From Aquarana catesbeiana (Eukaryota > Chordata > Amphibia > Anura > Ranidae), in the NCBI RefSeq assembly GCF_042186555.1, contig NC_133335.1, forward strand, positions 174,431,419 through 174,495,418: a DNA stretch of 64,000 nt. The letters run 5' to 3'. This document shows positions 34,564 to 44,133 of the stretch, one piece after another (position 1 is the stretch's first letter; each line of letters opens with the position of its first letter). The notes under the pieces are model-generated. The model did not search any database and had not been told where the DNA came from. It was given only the letters and a program-made list of their open reading frames with translations. The position numbers were made by a program, and so were the translations under genes.

Positions 34564-35567
34564 GCTTAACCACTTGCCCACTGGGCACTTAACCACTTGC
34601 CCACTGGGCACTTAAACCCCCTTCCTGCCCAGACCAATTTTCAGCTTTCAGTGCTCTCACACTTTGAGTGACAATTACTCAGTCATGCAACACTGTACCC
34701 ATATGACATTTTGGTCATTTTTTTTCACACAAATAGAGCTTTCTTTTGGTGGTATTTGATCACCTCCTGGGTTTTTTTTTATTTTATTGCACTATTAATG
34801 AAAAAAGACAGAACATTTTGTAAAAAAATTGCATTTTTCTTTGTTTCGGTTATAAAATTTTGCAAATTAGTAATTTTTCTTCATAAATTTTGGCCAAAGT
34901 TTATACTGCTACATATCTTTGGTAAAAATAACCAAAATAAGTGTATATTATTTGGTCTTTGTGAAAGTCTACAAACTATGCTGCCAATCTCTGAAAATTG
35001 ATCTACCTGATGTACTGACGGCCTATCATTTCTTGAGACTCTAACAAGCCAGGAAAGTACAAATGCACCCCAAATGACCCCTTTTTGGAAACTAGACATT
35101 CCAAGGTATTTAGCATGAGGCATGGTGAGTTTTTTTTTTTAAGTAAGTTTTTTTTTGACTACCTTTTAAACTTTTGAATGCCCTGGAGCACCAGGACAAT
35201 GGAAATGCCCAGAAAATGACCCCATTTTGTAAAGCAAACACCCCAATTTATATTCTATGAGGCATAATGAATCTTTTCTTTTGAACATGTAATTTTTTTC
35301 CACAAGTTTTTGGAAAATGTGGAAAGAAAATGAAAATGCATTTTTTTTTTTTTTTTAAATACACAATTGCCCTGTATAAGATATTTCTAACACATAGCAT
35401 GTAAATAGCAAAAATTGCATCCTAAAATACATTCTTCTACTCCTGAGTATGGCGATACCACATGTGTGAGACTTTTACACAGCCTGGCCGCATACAGAGG
35501 CCCAACATGCAGGGAGCACCGTCAGGTGTTCTAGTAGCATAAATTATACATCTAATTTGACTACCTA
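34564..35567. mobile_element. E2 element with duplicated terminus
   Basis: A 23-bp block starting CTTAACCACTTGCCCACTGG is tandemly duplicated at 34564-34609. Family blocks TAGAGCTTTCTTTTGGTGG and GTGTATATTATTTGG follow. The right end is not clear; a TTA-flanked MITE adjoins at 35571. Confidence 0.55.
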
Positions 35568-35570
35568 TTA

Positions 35571-35971
35571 GACCCCTTTCACACTGGGGCGGTTTGCAGG
35601 CGTTATTGCGCTAAAAATACCGCCTGCAAACCGCCCCAAAACAGCCTCCGCTGTTTGTTCAGTGTGAAAGCCCTCGGGGGCTTTCACACTGAAGCGGTGC
35701 GCTGGCAGGAGAAGAAAAAATCTCCTGTCAGCCGCATCTTTGGAGCGGTGAAGGAGCTGTGTATTCACTGCTCCTAAACCGCTCCTGCCCATTGAAATCA
35801 ATGGGACAGCGCGGCTATACCGCGGCTATAGCCGTGCTATACGAGTGGATTTAACCCTTTTTCGGCCGCCAGCGGGGGGGTTAAAACCGCACCGCTAGCG
35901 GCCGAATACCGCGGTAAAAATAGCGCTGTTTTACCGCAGACGCCCCCTACTGCCCCAGTGTGAAAGGGGCC
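35571..35971. mobile_element. PIF/Harbinger-like MITE with TTA duplication
   Basis: TTA at 35568-35570 and 35972-35974. The ends GACCCCTTTCACACTGGGGC and GCCCCAGTGTGAAAGGGGCC are inverted. The interior contains GGGGGCTTTCACACTGAAGC, a second copy of the terminus. Confidence 0.8.
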
Positions 35972-35974
35972 TTA

Positions 35975-36801
35975 CACTTTTGTGTGGCACTGGACACTGT
36001 AGTGACACTGATGTGGCGTAGATGAGCACGGATGGGCATGGATGAGCCATGCATGGGCAGGGATGGGCAGAGGTCAGCGCTGTGGCCACTTCAGATCCAG
36101 CCCACAGCGCTGCTGCACTCGGCTCCTTCCTTTTCTCGCACACTGTACCAATCGGTGCGAGGAGAGGGGAGGAGGTGAACCGGACATGCTCTGGTCTGTT
36201 GACAACTGATCGCTCCGCCATTGGATGGGGCGATCACGTGGTAAAGGGCCACTGTCATTGGTCCTTTACTCAGTTCCGTGACGCGCTGGGTGTGCGCCCG
36301 ATTCTAGGAAGAGGTCATAAGACTGCCTCCCAGAGATATCCGACCGCGCTGTAGCTGTCTTTCGTCTATGGCCCTGTTTGCAACTGGTTGGTTAAAGTGA
36401 TTGTACAGGAACATTTTGTAAAACAACCTATTCAGTTTAAAATAGAAATGAAAGCCAAACCATTTTTGTATAGATATATAAAAAAAAAAAAAAAAAAAAA
36501 CTTATATCCTTTTTCCCTTTTTTATAAGTGATCTCATTCCCTCTGTTCTCAGCTGCATAAGAGCTTAGGGGAGGAGAAGCAGCAGCACACTGAGCTTCCC
36601 AGTGAATGGCTGTGCAGCGGGGGCATGTCAGGACAAGTATGATTATTGGAGGAGAGCACATTGAGTTCCCAGCATAGCTAGAGAACTGACCACGGTGTGC
36701 TCTCCTGCTTAGTGTGGTAAGTTTTTAATAGAAAAGCAGAGGGACTGGCAGGATCACCAGGTATTTCACATAAAGGAATTAATACAAAAAGAACAGGATA
36801 C
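35975..36801. other. Intronic DNA left of the DIRS element
   Basis: Contains TGGGCATGGATGAGC-type short repeats near 36020-36070 and an A-run at 36480-36500. No exon. Confidence 0.45.
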
Positions 36802-36950
36802 TTTCTTTCTCGAACATCACGGGACACAGAGCCACGGTAATTACTGATGGGTTATATAGGTATCACTGGTGATTGGACACTGGCACACCCTATCAGGAAG
36901 TTCAACCCCCTATATAATCCCTCCCCCTTGCAGGGATACCTTAGTTTTTA
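36802..36950 (+). repeat. DIRS left inverted terminal repeat
   Basis: It begins TTTCTTTCTCGAACATCACG and ends near GGGATACCTTAGTTTT. It is the reverse complement of 43946-44085 with few differences. It contains ATTGGACACTGGC and a TATA-like motif. Confidence 0.9.
36911..36918 (+). promoter_or_regulatory. TATA-like motif in DIRS left terminal repeat
   Basis: CCCCCTATATAATCCCTCCC sits inside the terminal repeat and faces the coding frames. The inverted copy in the right repeat (near 43974-43982) would fire in the antisense direction. A diverged relative at 54927-54936 keeps CATATAAATCC. DIRS terminal repeats are known to hold promoters; promoter activity here is inferred. Confidence 0.45.
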
Positions 36951-37904
36951 CGCCAGTGTCTTAGGTGATGGACGTGTAAAGATGTCCTGTGCTGAGCTCC
37001 AAAGGGAATATCCTAAGATCCTATACTGGGGCAAGCCAGGCGAACCGGATCCATTCAAAGTGTCTTTTCATGGCCGAATTGAATGGTACCCGGGCCTCGT
37101 GTCCGAAGAAACGAGGTTTTACCCGTAACGCTTCTCTTTTTAGAGAGCTGGACCCCGCAGATCAGAAAATTTCTTTAAACTTCCTAATTTCTGGCGTGGT
37201 GCTTTACGGTCCCAGAACTGTTGCATCCCCCTATTCGTAGGGGGCCCCAGTCTCTGACGGTTTTTTCAAACGGAGCCACCGTGAGAGGTGAAGATTGGGT
37301 CTGTGTAAACAGCACCCTGCAGCCGGATAAGGTAAGAGGAGATTCCACAGAATTTTTGAGTTCTAGTGGCTTTTCTCCTTTAAGGTAAATGCATGCTATG
37401 CCTATTGTGACCACCGGGGGCTGCCAAGAGCACAAACCTGCACATGCTGACTGTCTGTCTCAGGTGTTTTAATCGCTGATTATGTCCCAGCGTCTCAAGC
37501 AGGCTGCAAACAGGTGTCTAGAAAGTGGTTATACCACCCGGGCTCTGCGGCCTAATGGCCACCATCTCTGAAGATAGCCGTTCAGGCAGATCTTGTTACC
37601 AGCCTCCCCCCCCCCCCCATCCCCAGCCTTTCTCCAGAAGCATGACAGGAGAGTCGGCAGTGCGGGAAGCGCTCGTTTTTTTCAAAACTCGAGGGGGGGG
37701 GGGCGGTAGAGGAGGGGGCAGGATGTCAGCACAGAGTGCTTAGACTCCCACTCAGGCCAGCTGCAGGCTATTAAAGGCACTCTGTACAGGTACACTCAGC
37801 CTTCTGAGAGACACAGAGCTGACGGTCGCATGTAAGGTGGGACACAGGCATTCTCCTAGGCAGCATTTACTGAAGTAACACCAGACTGAGCATTGGGTAG
37901 CAAG
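36951..37904 (+). other. DIRS leader
   Basis: About 0.95 kb of untranslated leader before the nested insertion. It contains C- and G-runs (37604-37618, 37693-37703). It ends in GTAGCAAG (37897-37904), the left copy of the hAT target duplication. No conserved open frame. Confidence 0.6.
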
Positions 37905-38309
37905 TAGGGCTGTTGAAATTAATCGCCGAATCGATGCATCGGCATCCGACCCTCCACGATGCGGCATCGATGCTATAGCTTTAAGGCATCGATTGAGGAT
38001 GACGTCATCCTCGCGCCGCGTTATGCCCCGCCTCCGCGACCGAAGGGAGCCGAAAGCCGCCGAAGAACAGCGGAAGTAAGCCACGCCGGCTTTTCCTTCA
38101 TGCTGCCTCTGACTTACGTCATCCCCCTGCTGCCCTGCGAGGAGCGACGCTGTATTCATGTTCGCGGGGACATGGAGCGCCGGTGGCTGGAGCTGCTGCT
38201 GCTAAGAGTGGCGGCGGCCGGCTTGTGGAGCACGGAGCTCCGAGGAGGAGAGTGGAGCCGCGGCATGTCAAGCCAGGTAAGGGGGCCGTATGGAGGACAC
38301 CTCTGCTCT

Positions 38310-38615
38310 TCCCCCACCTCTACACAGTTTACATGCAAATAGGGCAATAAATCAAAAAATTGTGTGCAGAGCTTTGTGGTGATAATAAATGCACAAAAAA
38401 GTCTTACTTATTCAAAGTAATTCCAGTGCTGAGTGTTCTCTGCTGTGCTATTCCTGATTTCTGGTGAATGATCTGAACACAGCAGAGAACACTCAGCACT
38501 GGAATTACTTTGAATAAGTAAGACTTTTTTGTGCATTTATTATCACCATAAAGCTCTGCACACAATTTTTTGATTTATTGCCCTATTTGCATGTTCACTG
38601 TGTAGAGTTGGGGGA
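38310..38615. repeat. Long inverted repeat inside the nested hAT element
   Basis: Arms of about 130-140 bp (about 38310-38445 and 38476-38615) are almost perfect complements. AAAAAAGTCTTACTTATTC and its mirror are easily seen. The roughly 30-bp loop contains ATTCCTGATTTCTGGTG. Probably a further MITE inserted in the hAT element. Confidence 0.85.
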
Positions 38616-38756
38616 AGAAGGATGGGAATTGGTCTGTGGTGACACTGGGCAGGGGAGCGCTATGGTAATAGTATTATATGGGGACAGGTTAGTGGTGAGG
38701 GGGGCGGGGTATTATTCATCTTGGATAGGACAGTCTGGCACCTCCCTTACCATGTC

Positions 38757-39235
38757 CAGCAGGTCTGCAGTCTCTGACCATCTTCTGTACTATGTCTGCA
38801 GTCTCTGATCATCTCCTGTACTATGTCTGCAGTCTCTGACCATCTCCTGTACTATGTCTGCAGTCTCTGACCATCTCCTGTACTATGTCTGCAGTCTCTG
38901 ACCATCTCCTGTACTATGTCTGCAGTCTCTGACCATCTCCTGTACTATGTCTGCAGTCTCTGATCATCTCCTGTACTATGTCTGCAGTCTCTGATCATCT
39001 CCTGTACTATGTCTGCAGTCTCTGACCATCTCCTGTACTATGTCTGCAGTCTCTGACCATCTCCTGTACTATGTCTGCAGTCTCTGATCATCTCCTGTAT
39101 TATGTCTCCAGTCTCTGACCATCTCCTGTATCATGTCTGCAGTCTCTGTCCATCTCCTGTAGTATGTCTGCAGTCTCTGACCATCTCCTGTATCATGTCT
39201 GCAGTCTCTGACCATCTTCTGTAGTCATTTGGGGG
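38757..39235. repeat. 31-bp minisatellite
   Basis: About 15 copies of a 31-bp unit containing CTGCAGTCTCTGACCATCTC followed by CTGTACTATGT. Variants include GATCATCTC and TATCATGT. It lies wholly inside the nested hAT-like element. Confidence 0.9.
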
Positions 39236-39529
39236 CAGTCTGGAGCTCCTCTTTAAGTTGTCTGCACTGTTTACACTTTGCTACATGCAAGGAGTGTTAA
39301 GAACAGATAAAATTTAAAAAATGGAGTTCTTCTGACTACTTAAATTTTTTGGATGAAAACCGCGCGCAGTAATCGTGATGCATCGTGAATCGTGGACCTG
39401 ATAATCGTAATCGAATCTAATCGTGAGGCCAGTGAAGATGCGCACCCCTAGTAGCAAGGCTTTTAGCCAGACTACATTGCTCAGCGGGCAGTGTTCATTT
39501 GTATACCTCACACCTTGTTGCTTTGCACT

Positions 39530-40816
39530 ATGGGTGCAGGTTCTGAGGGCCCCCTGTCGGCTGCATCCTCCCCCCCTAAAGATGGGCCAGGGACGGCTAG
39601 CCAGGGAGAGCCATCGGGGTCAGGGGCTACACCTGCCTCTGGCACTTCAGCCCCTGTATATATTACACAAGAGGTTTTTTCCTCAACCATTAATGGTCTA
39701 GAGGAAAGATTAATGGCCGTGATTACGTCTTCACTCAGTGGAAGAAAACGCACTAGGCTTTCCTCTGTTCCCCAAGACCCTCAGACAGAGGAGCTCTGGG
39801 ATAAAGGAGATAAATCCCTTTCAGAGGTTCAGGATGGGACGGATGATTCCTCTTCGGGGGAATCAGGTAGAGAGGGACCCTCTGCGACTTCCCAAGAGGA
39901 GAAAGTCTTAGTGCAGATCCTCACTAGATTGGTCCGCTCCACATTTAAGTTGCCCATACCTGAAACTGCTAAAGAATCCTCTTCTGCTTTGGGGTCACTG
40001 AAACCTTTCCAAGCAGCACATGCTTTTCCTGTTCATACTTTACTTGAAAAGCTCATTTATTCTGAGTGGGATCACCCAGACAAACGTTTTTTTCCGCCGA
40101 GAAAGTTTTCAACACTTTATCCGATGGAAGAAAAGTTTATTAAAATATGAGGAATACCGGCTATTGATGCCGCCATTTCCTCCGTAAATAATAGCCTGAC
40201 TTGTCCTGTAGACAATGCTCAGATGCTCAGGGATCCTGTAGATAAAAGGATGGAATCCCTATTGAAGGATGTTTTCTCCCTAGCAGGATCAGTGGCCCAA
40301 CCTGCAGTAGCAGCGATTGGAGTCTGTCAATACTTAAGAGACCATGTTAAGCAGGTCATCAAAGTATTACCTGAACAGCAGGCCCAGGGGTTTGCTAACC
40401 TTCCAGCGGCCTTATGCTTTGTGGTTGACGCCATTAGAGATTCTATCGTGCAAACCTCCCGTCTTTCACTGGGGTTGGTGCATATACGTAGAATCCTATG
40501 GTTGAAAAATTGGTCAGCCGAAGCACCATGTAAGAAGCTACTGGCTGGGTTTCCATTTCGTGGTGCAAGGTTGTTTGGAGAGGACTTGGATAACTATATC
40601 AAGAGAATCTCTTGTGGGAAAAGCACTCTCTTACCTGTCAAGAAGAGTAAGCGTCCCTCTTTCAAACGGACTCTTTCCCCAGCGCCGGGGGCTTCAGCCT
40701 CCAGGCAGTCTCGACGGCCGCCTCCATCGGGGTCCAGAGACAAGAGTCAACCCCAGGGACAAAAGAAGTCCTGGGGAAAGAAGCCTACTAGGCAAAACAC
40801 TAAGACCTCTGCATGA
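39530..40816 (+). pseudogene. DIRS gag-like protein, broken by an in-frame stop
   Basis: The likely start is ATG at 39530 (MGAGSEGPLS), shortly after the nested insertion. The frame reads 206 codons to TGA at 40148-40150. It then continues in the same frame for 222 codons to the stop at 40814-40816. The N-terminal part is Ser/Gly/Pro-rich and low in complexity. The C-terminal part is basic (KKSKRPSFKRT, GKKPTRQ), as expected of a nucleic-acid-binding Gag, without a CCHC knuckle. The stop probably arose by one base change in a Trp codon (inference). The 3' end overlaps the RT frame. Confidence 0.8.
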
Positions 40817-42710
40817 GGGGGCGCCCCCGCTCACTCGAGTGGGGGGAAGACTGCGACAGTTCTCAGAGCTCTGGCACGAGGACTTCCAGGACAGATGGGT
40901 AATCTCCACGGTAACCTTAGGGTACAAGCTGGAGTTTCAGGAATTCCCTTCTACTCGGTTCCTCAGATCAAATGTTCCCAGAGACCCAGAGAAGAAGCAG
41001 TCGCTCCTTCTAGCGTTAGAGCGACTTTTGTCGCAGGAGGTCATTATGATAGTTCCCGCAAAGGACCAGGGATTGGGCTTCTATTCCAACCTTTTTACGG
41101 TCCAAAAGCCAAATGGGGATGTCAGGCCCATTTTGGACTTAAGGGATCTGAACCGATTCCTAAGGATTCAATCCTTCCGCATGGAATCAATTCGAACAGT
41201 AGTTCCCACCCTGCAGGGAGGAGAATTTCTGGCATCAATAGACATCAGAGATGCATATCTGCATGTGCCCATTTTTCCTGCTCATCAGAAGTTTCTGCGC
41301 TTCGAGGTAGGAGGGCGCCATTTCCAGTTTGTGGCTCTGCCTTTCGGGATAGCCACTGCACCTCGAGTGTTCACAAAGATCTTGGCTCCTCCTCTGGCCA
41401 GATTAAGGGCTCAGGGTATAGCTGTCATAGCATACCTAGACGACCTGCTCTTGATAGACCGGTCGGTAGCCTCTTTGAATGGAAACTTGAGGACCACGGT
41501 CAGGTATCTAGAACACCTGGGTTGGATCCTCAACTTAGAAAAGTCTTTCCTAAAACCAGTAAGAAGACTGGAGTATTTAGGTCTGATTACAGATACAAGC
41601 CAGGAGAAAATATTTCTACCCCAGGCAAAGATCACTGCTTTGAGAGAGCTGATTCTGACAGTAAGGACCAAGAAGGGTCCCTCAGTCCGCCTTTGTATGA
41701 GGCTACTAGGGAAGATGGGGTCTTCATTCGAAGCAGTTCCCTATGCTCAGTTTCACTCAAGAATGCTGCAACACAGTATTCTGTCGACCTGGAACAAGGT
41801 TCAGGCATTAGACTTTCCGATGCACCTGTCGCATGCGGTGCGTCAGAGCCTCAATTGGTGGCTCATACCCAAAAACCTGCAGAAGGGGAAATCCTTTCTA
41901 CCGGTTACCTGGACGGTGGTAACAACAGATGCCAGTCTGTCAGGTTGGGGAACAGTTCTGGAACAGGCTGCGGTCCAAGGGGTATGGTCCAAGACAGAGA
42001 GGACCTTACCCATCAACATTCTGGAGATCCGGGTGATACATCTAGCTCTAAAGGCCTGGACTATCAGGCTACAGGGTTGTCCGGTCAGGATCCAGTCCGA
42101 CAATGCCACAGCAGTGGCTTATGTCAATCATCAGGGAGGCACCCGGAGCCGAGCTGCTCAAAAAGAGGTGAACCAGATCTTAGTCTGGGCAGAGATGCAT
42201 GTGCCATGCATATCGGCAGTTTTCATCCCGGGAATAGAGAATTGGCAGGCGGACTATCTAAGTCACCAGCAGTTACTTCCAGGGGAATGGTCTCTGCATC
42301 CCAACGTCTTTTGGGCCATATGCCAAAGATGGGGGGTTCCAGATGTAGATCTCTTTGCATCCCGATTCAACAAAAAGATAGACAGATTTGTGGCAAGGAC
42401 AAAAGATCCTCTTGCATGCGGGACGGATGCGTTGGTGATTCCGTGGCATCGGTTCTCACTGATTTACGCATTCCCGCCTATTCTGCTACTACCACGACTC
42501 CTTCGCAGGATCAGGCAGGAAAGGAAGTCGGTACTTCTGGTGGCCCCCGTTTGGCCCAGAAGGACTTGGTATGCAGAAATAGTAAGGATGACGGTAGGTT
42601 CCCCGTGGACACTACCGGAACGCCCAGACCTGTTATCTCAGGGTCCAGTGTTCCATCCTGCCTTACAAACGCTAAATTTGACGGTTTGGCTATTGAGACC
42701 CACGTTCTGA
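40560..42710 (+). CDS. DIRS reverse transcriptase / RNase H
   Basis: The open frame has 716 codons; the real start may be internal or by frameshift from gag, with which it overlaps by 257 nt in the +1 frame. RT motifs are in order: LDLRDLNRFLR, SIDIRDAYLHVP (catalytic Asp 228), ALPFGIATAPRVF, YLDDLLLI (Asp 294 and 295) and HLGWILNLEKS. RNase H follows with Asp 457 (TTDASLSGWG), Glu 489, Asp 514 (QSDNATA) and Asp 565 (WQADYLS). The C-terminal section (DVDLFASRFNKK, WPRRTWYAE) is typical of DIRS RT proteins. All catalytic acids are present and no stop or frameshift is visible. It would copy element RNA and degrade the RNA strand of the hybrid. Confidence 0.93.
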   Translation: MVQGCLERTWITISRESLVGKALSYLSRRVSVPLSNGLFPQRRGLQPPGSLDGRLHRGPETRVNPRDKRSPGERSLLGKTLRPLHEGAPPLTRVGGRLRQFSELWHEDFQDRWVISTVTLGYKLEFQEFPSTRFLRSNVPRDPEKKQSLLLALERLLSQEVIMIVPAKDQGLGFYSNLFTVQKPNGDVRPILDLRDLNRFLRIQSFRMESIRTVVPTLQGGEFLASIDIRDAYLHVPIFPAHQKFLRFEVGGRHFQFVALPFGIATAPRVFTKILAPPLARLRAQGIAVIAYLDDLLLIDRSVASLNGNLRTTVRYLEHLGWILNLEKSFLKPVRRLEYLGLITDTSQEKIFLPQAKITALRELILTVRTKKGPSVRLCMRLLGKMGSSFEAVPYAQFHSRMLQHSILSTWNKVQALDFPMHLSHAVRQSLNWWLIPKNLQKGKSFLPVTWTVVTTDASLSGWGTVLEQAAVQGVWSKTERTLPINILEIRVIHLALKAWTIRLQGCPVRIQSDNATAVAYVNHQGGTRSRAAQKEVNQILVWAEMHVPCISAVFIPGIENWQADYLSHQQLLPGEWSLHPNVFWAICQRWGVPDVDLFASRFNKKIDRFVARTKDPLACGTDALVIPWHRFSLIYAFPPILLLPRLLRRIRQERKSVLLVAPVWPRRTWYAEIVRMTVGSPWTLPERPDLLSQGPVFHPALQTLNLTVWLLRPTF

Positions 42711-43735
42711 AGAGTCGTGGGCTCTCAGGTCCTGTCATATCTACCTTGATTAATGCAAAGAAGCCAGCTTCCAGGATGATTTATCATAGAGTCTGGAAGG
42801 CTTATATAACCTGGTGTGAATCCAGAGGTTGGCATCCCAGGAAATATGTCATAGGTAGAATCCTTGATTTTCTACAGATGGGATTAGAGATGAAGCTGGC
42901 CTTGAGTACCATCAAGGGCCAGGTCTCTGCTTTATCAGTATTATTTCAGCGGCCACTTGCTTCGCATTCTTTGGTCCGAAACTTTATGCAGGGGGTGATG
43001 CGTCTTAATCCTCCGGTTAAAGCGCCCCTAAACCCCTGGGACTTGAATTTGGTCCTGGCTGTGTTACAGAAACGGCCTTTTGAACCAATAAGTCAGATTC
43101 CTTTGGTCTTGTTGACAAGGAAATTACTTTTTCTGGTGGCCATCTCTTCTGCTAGAAGAGTATCAGAATTAGCAGCCCTTTCCTGTAAGGAGCCTTATTT
43201 GATTATACACAAGGATAGAGTGGTACTACGCCCTCATCCTAGTTTTTTACCGAAGGTGGTTTCTGATTTTCATTTAAACCAAGACATTGTTCTACCTTCC
43301 TTTTTTCCAGATCCCTGTTCTCCGGAAGAGAGATCTCTACATTCGTTGGATGTAGTAAGAGCAGTTAAGGCCTATCTAGGGGCAACTGCTCAGATCCGCA
43401 AGATGGATGTTTTGTTTGTGCTGCCAGAGGGTCCCAATAGAGGACAGGCAGCGTCAAAAGCTACCATTTCTAAATGGATTCGACAGTTGATCATTCAAGC
43501 TTACGGTTTGAAACAGAAGATTCCTCCGTTTCAGATCAGGGCACATTCCACAAGGGCTATTGGTGCTTCTTGGGCAGTGCATCACCAGGCCTCTATGGCT
43601 CAAATCTGCAAGGCCGCAACCTAGTCTTCAGTTCATACATTCACCAGATTCTATCAGGTGGATGTGAGAAGGCATGAGGATATCGCCTTTGGGCGTAGTG
43701 TGCTGCAGGCAGCGGTACAGGGTCCTCAGGTCTGA
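40895..43735 (+). pseudogene. DIRS tyrosine recombinase, stop before the catalytic tyrosine
   Basis: The recognisable recombinase begins near 42700, just where RT/RNase H ends, with a core-binding region (TLINAKKPASRMIYHRVWKA). The catalytic part follows: the first Arg in SSARRVSELAAL (43154-43159) and His-x-x-Arg in HSTRAIGAS (43544-43555). TAG at 43622-43624 ends the frame. The same frame resumes directly and reaches the expected Tyr codon at 43652-43654 and a natural stop at 43733-43735. Truncation therefore removes the nucleophile needed for DNA joining. The frame is also open upstream from 40895, overlapping RT/RNase H; whether that part is translated is unknown. Confidence 0.88.
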
Positions 43736-43790
43736 TTGCACCCTACTTGGTTGTGGTTCCCCCCCCTCAGGTAGCATCACTCTGGGACAT

Positions 43791-43907
43791 CCCATCAGTA
43801 ATTACTGTGGCTCTGTGTCCCGTGATGTTCGAGAAAGAAAATAGGATTTTTTAAAACGGCTTACCTGTAAAATCCTTTTCTTTCGAAGCACATCACGGGA
43901 CACAGAG
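43791..43907. repeat. DIRS internal complementary region
   Basis: Part A (43791-43843) is the reverse complement of the outer left terminal repeat (36802-36850). Part B (about 43840-43907) is the reverse complement of the outer right repeat (44063-44133). They abut at ATAGGATTTTTTAAAAC. This fused, end-complementary segment is the hallmark used by DIRS elements to align the two cDNA ends into a circle. Confidence 0.9.
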
Positions 43908-43945
43908 GTCCCGCCCCTCTTCTAATACACTATATTGCTTGGCTA

Positions 43946-44133
43946 CAAAACTGAGGTATCCCTGCAAGGGGGAGGGATTATATAGGGGGTTGAACTTCCT
44001 GATAGGGTGTGCCAGTGTCCAATCACCAGTGATACCTATATAACCCATCAGTAATTACTGTGGCTCTGTGTCCCGTGATGTCCTTCGAAAGAAAAGGATT
44101 TTACAGGTAAGCTGTTTTAAAAAATCCTATTTT
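43946..44133 (-). repeat. DIRS right inverted terminal repeat
   Basis: From CAAAACTGAGGTATCCCTGC to about AAAAAATCCTATTTT. It mirrors the left repeat, then extends about 50 bp further (AAAGGATTTTACAGGTAAGC), a segment matched only by the internal complementary region. This asymmetry between left and right ends is normal for DIRS elements. Confidence 0.88.

Larger units (their letters stand above)
37905..39450. mobile_element. hAT-like non-autonomous element nested in DIRS leader
   Basis: It is flanked by a perfect 8-bp duplication, GTAGCAAG, at 37897-37904 and 39451-39458. The termini are TAGGGCTG at the left and, inward from the right, TAGGGGTG. Both subterminal regions carry AATCG-type repeats (GAATCGATGCATCGGC; GATAATCGTAATCG). 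An 8-bp duplication and these ends fit hAT. The interior has no transposase; it holds a long inverted repeat and a 31-bp satellite. Confidence 0.88.
36802..44133 (+). mobile_element. DIRS-type tyrosine-recombinase retrotransposon
   Basis: The order is: inverted terminal repeat (36802-36950), leader, gag-like frame, RT/RNase H, tyrosine recombinase, internal complementary region (43791-43907), inverted terminal repeat (43946-44133). The terminal repeats are inverted rather than direct and an integrase is replaced by a tyrosine recombinase, which defines DIRS elements. Such elements replicate through a circular intermediate templated by the internal complementary region and make no target duplication; none is visible here. 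The copy is interrupted by an hAT-like insertion and has stops in two of its three frames, so it is not autonomous. The RT/RNase H frame is full length. Confidence 0.93.

Noticed and set aside
36847..37128. Open frame of about 90 codons in the DIRS left end and leader
   Set aside because: It starts within the non-coding terminal repeat and shows no resemblance to DIRS proteins.
38757..39235. Regular repeats resembling a CRISPR array
   Set aside because: Units are contiguous with no spacers, lie in vertebrate DNA and inside a transposon; no cas genes.
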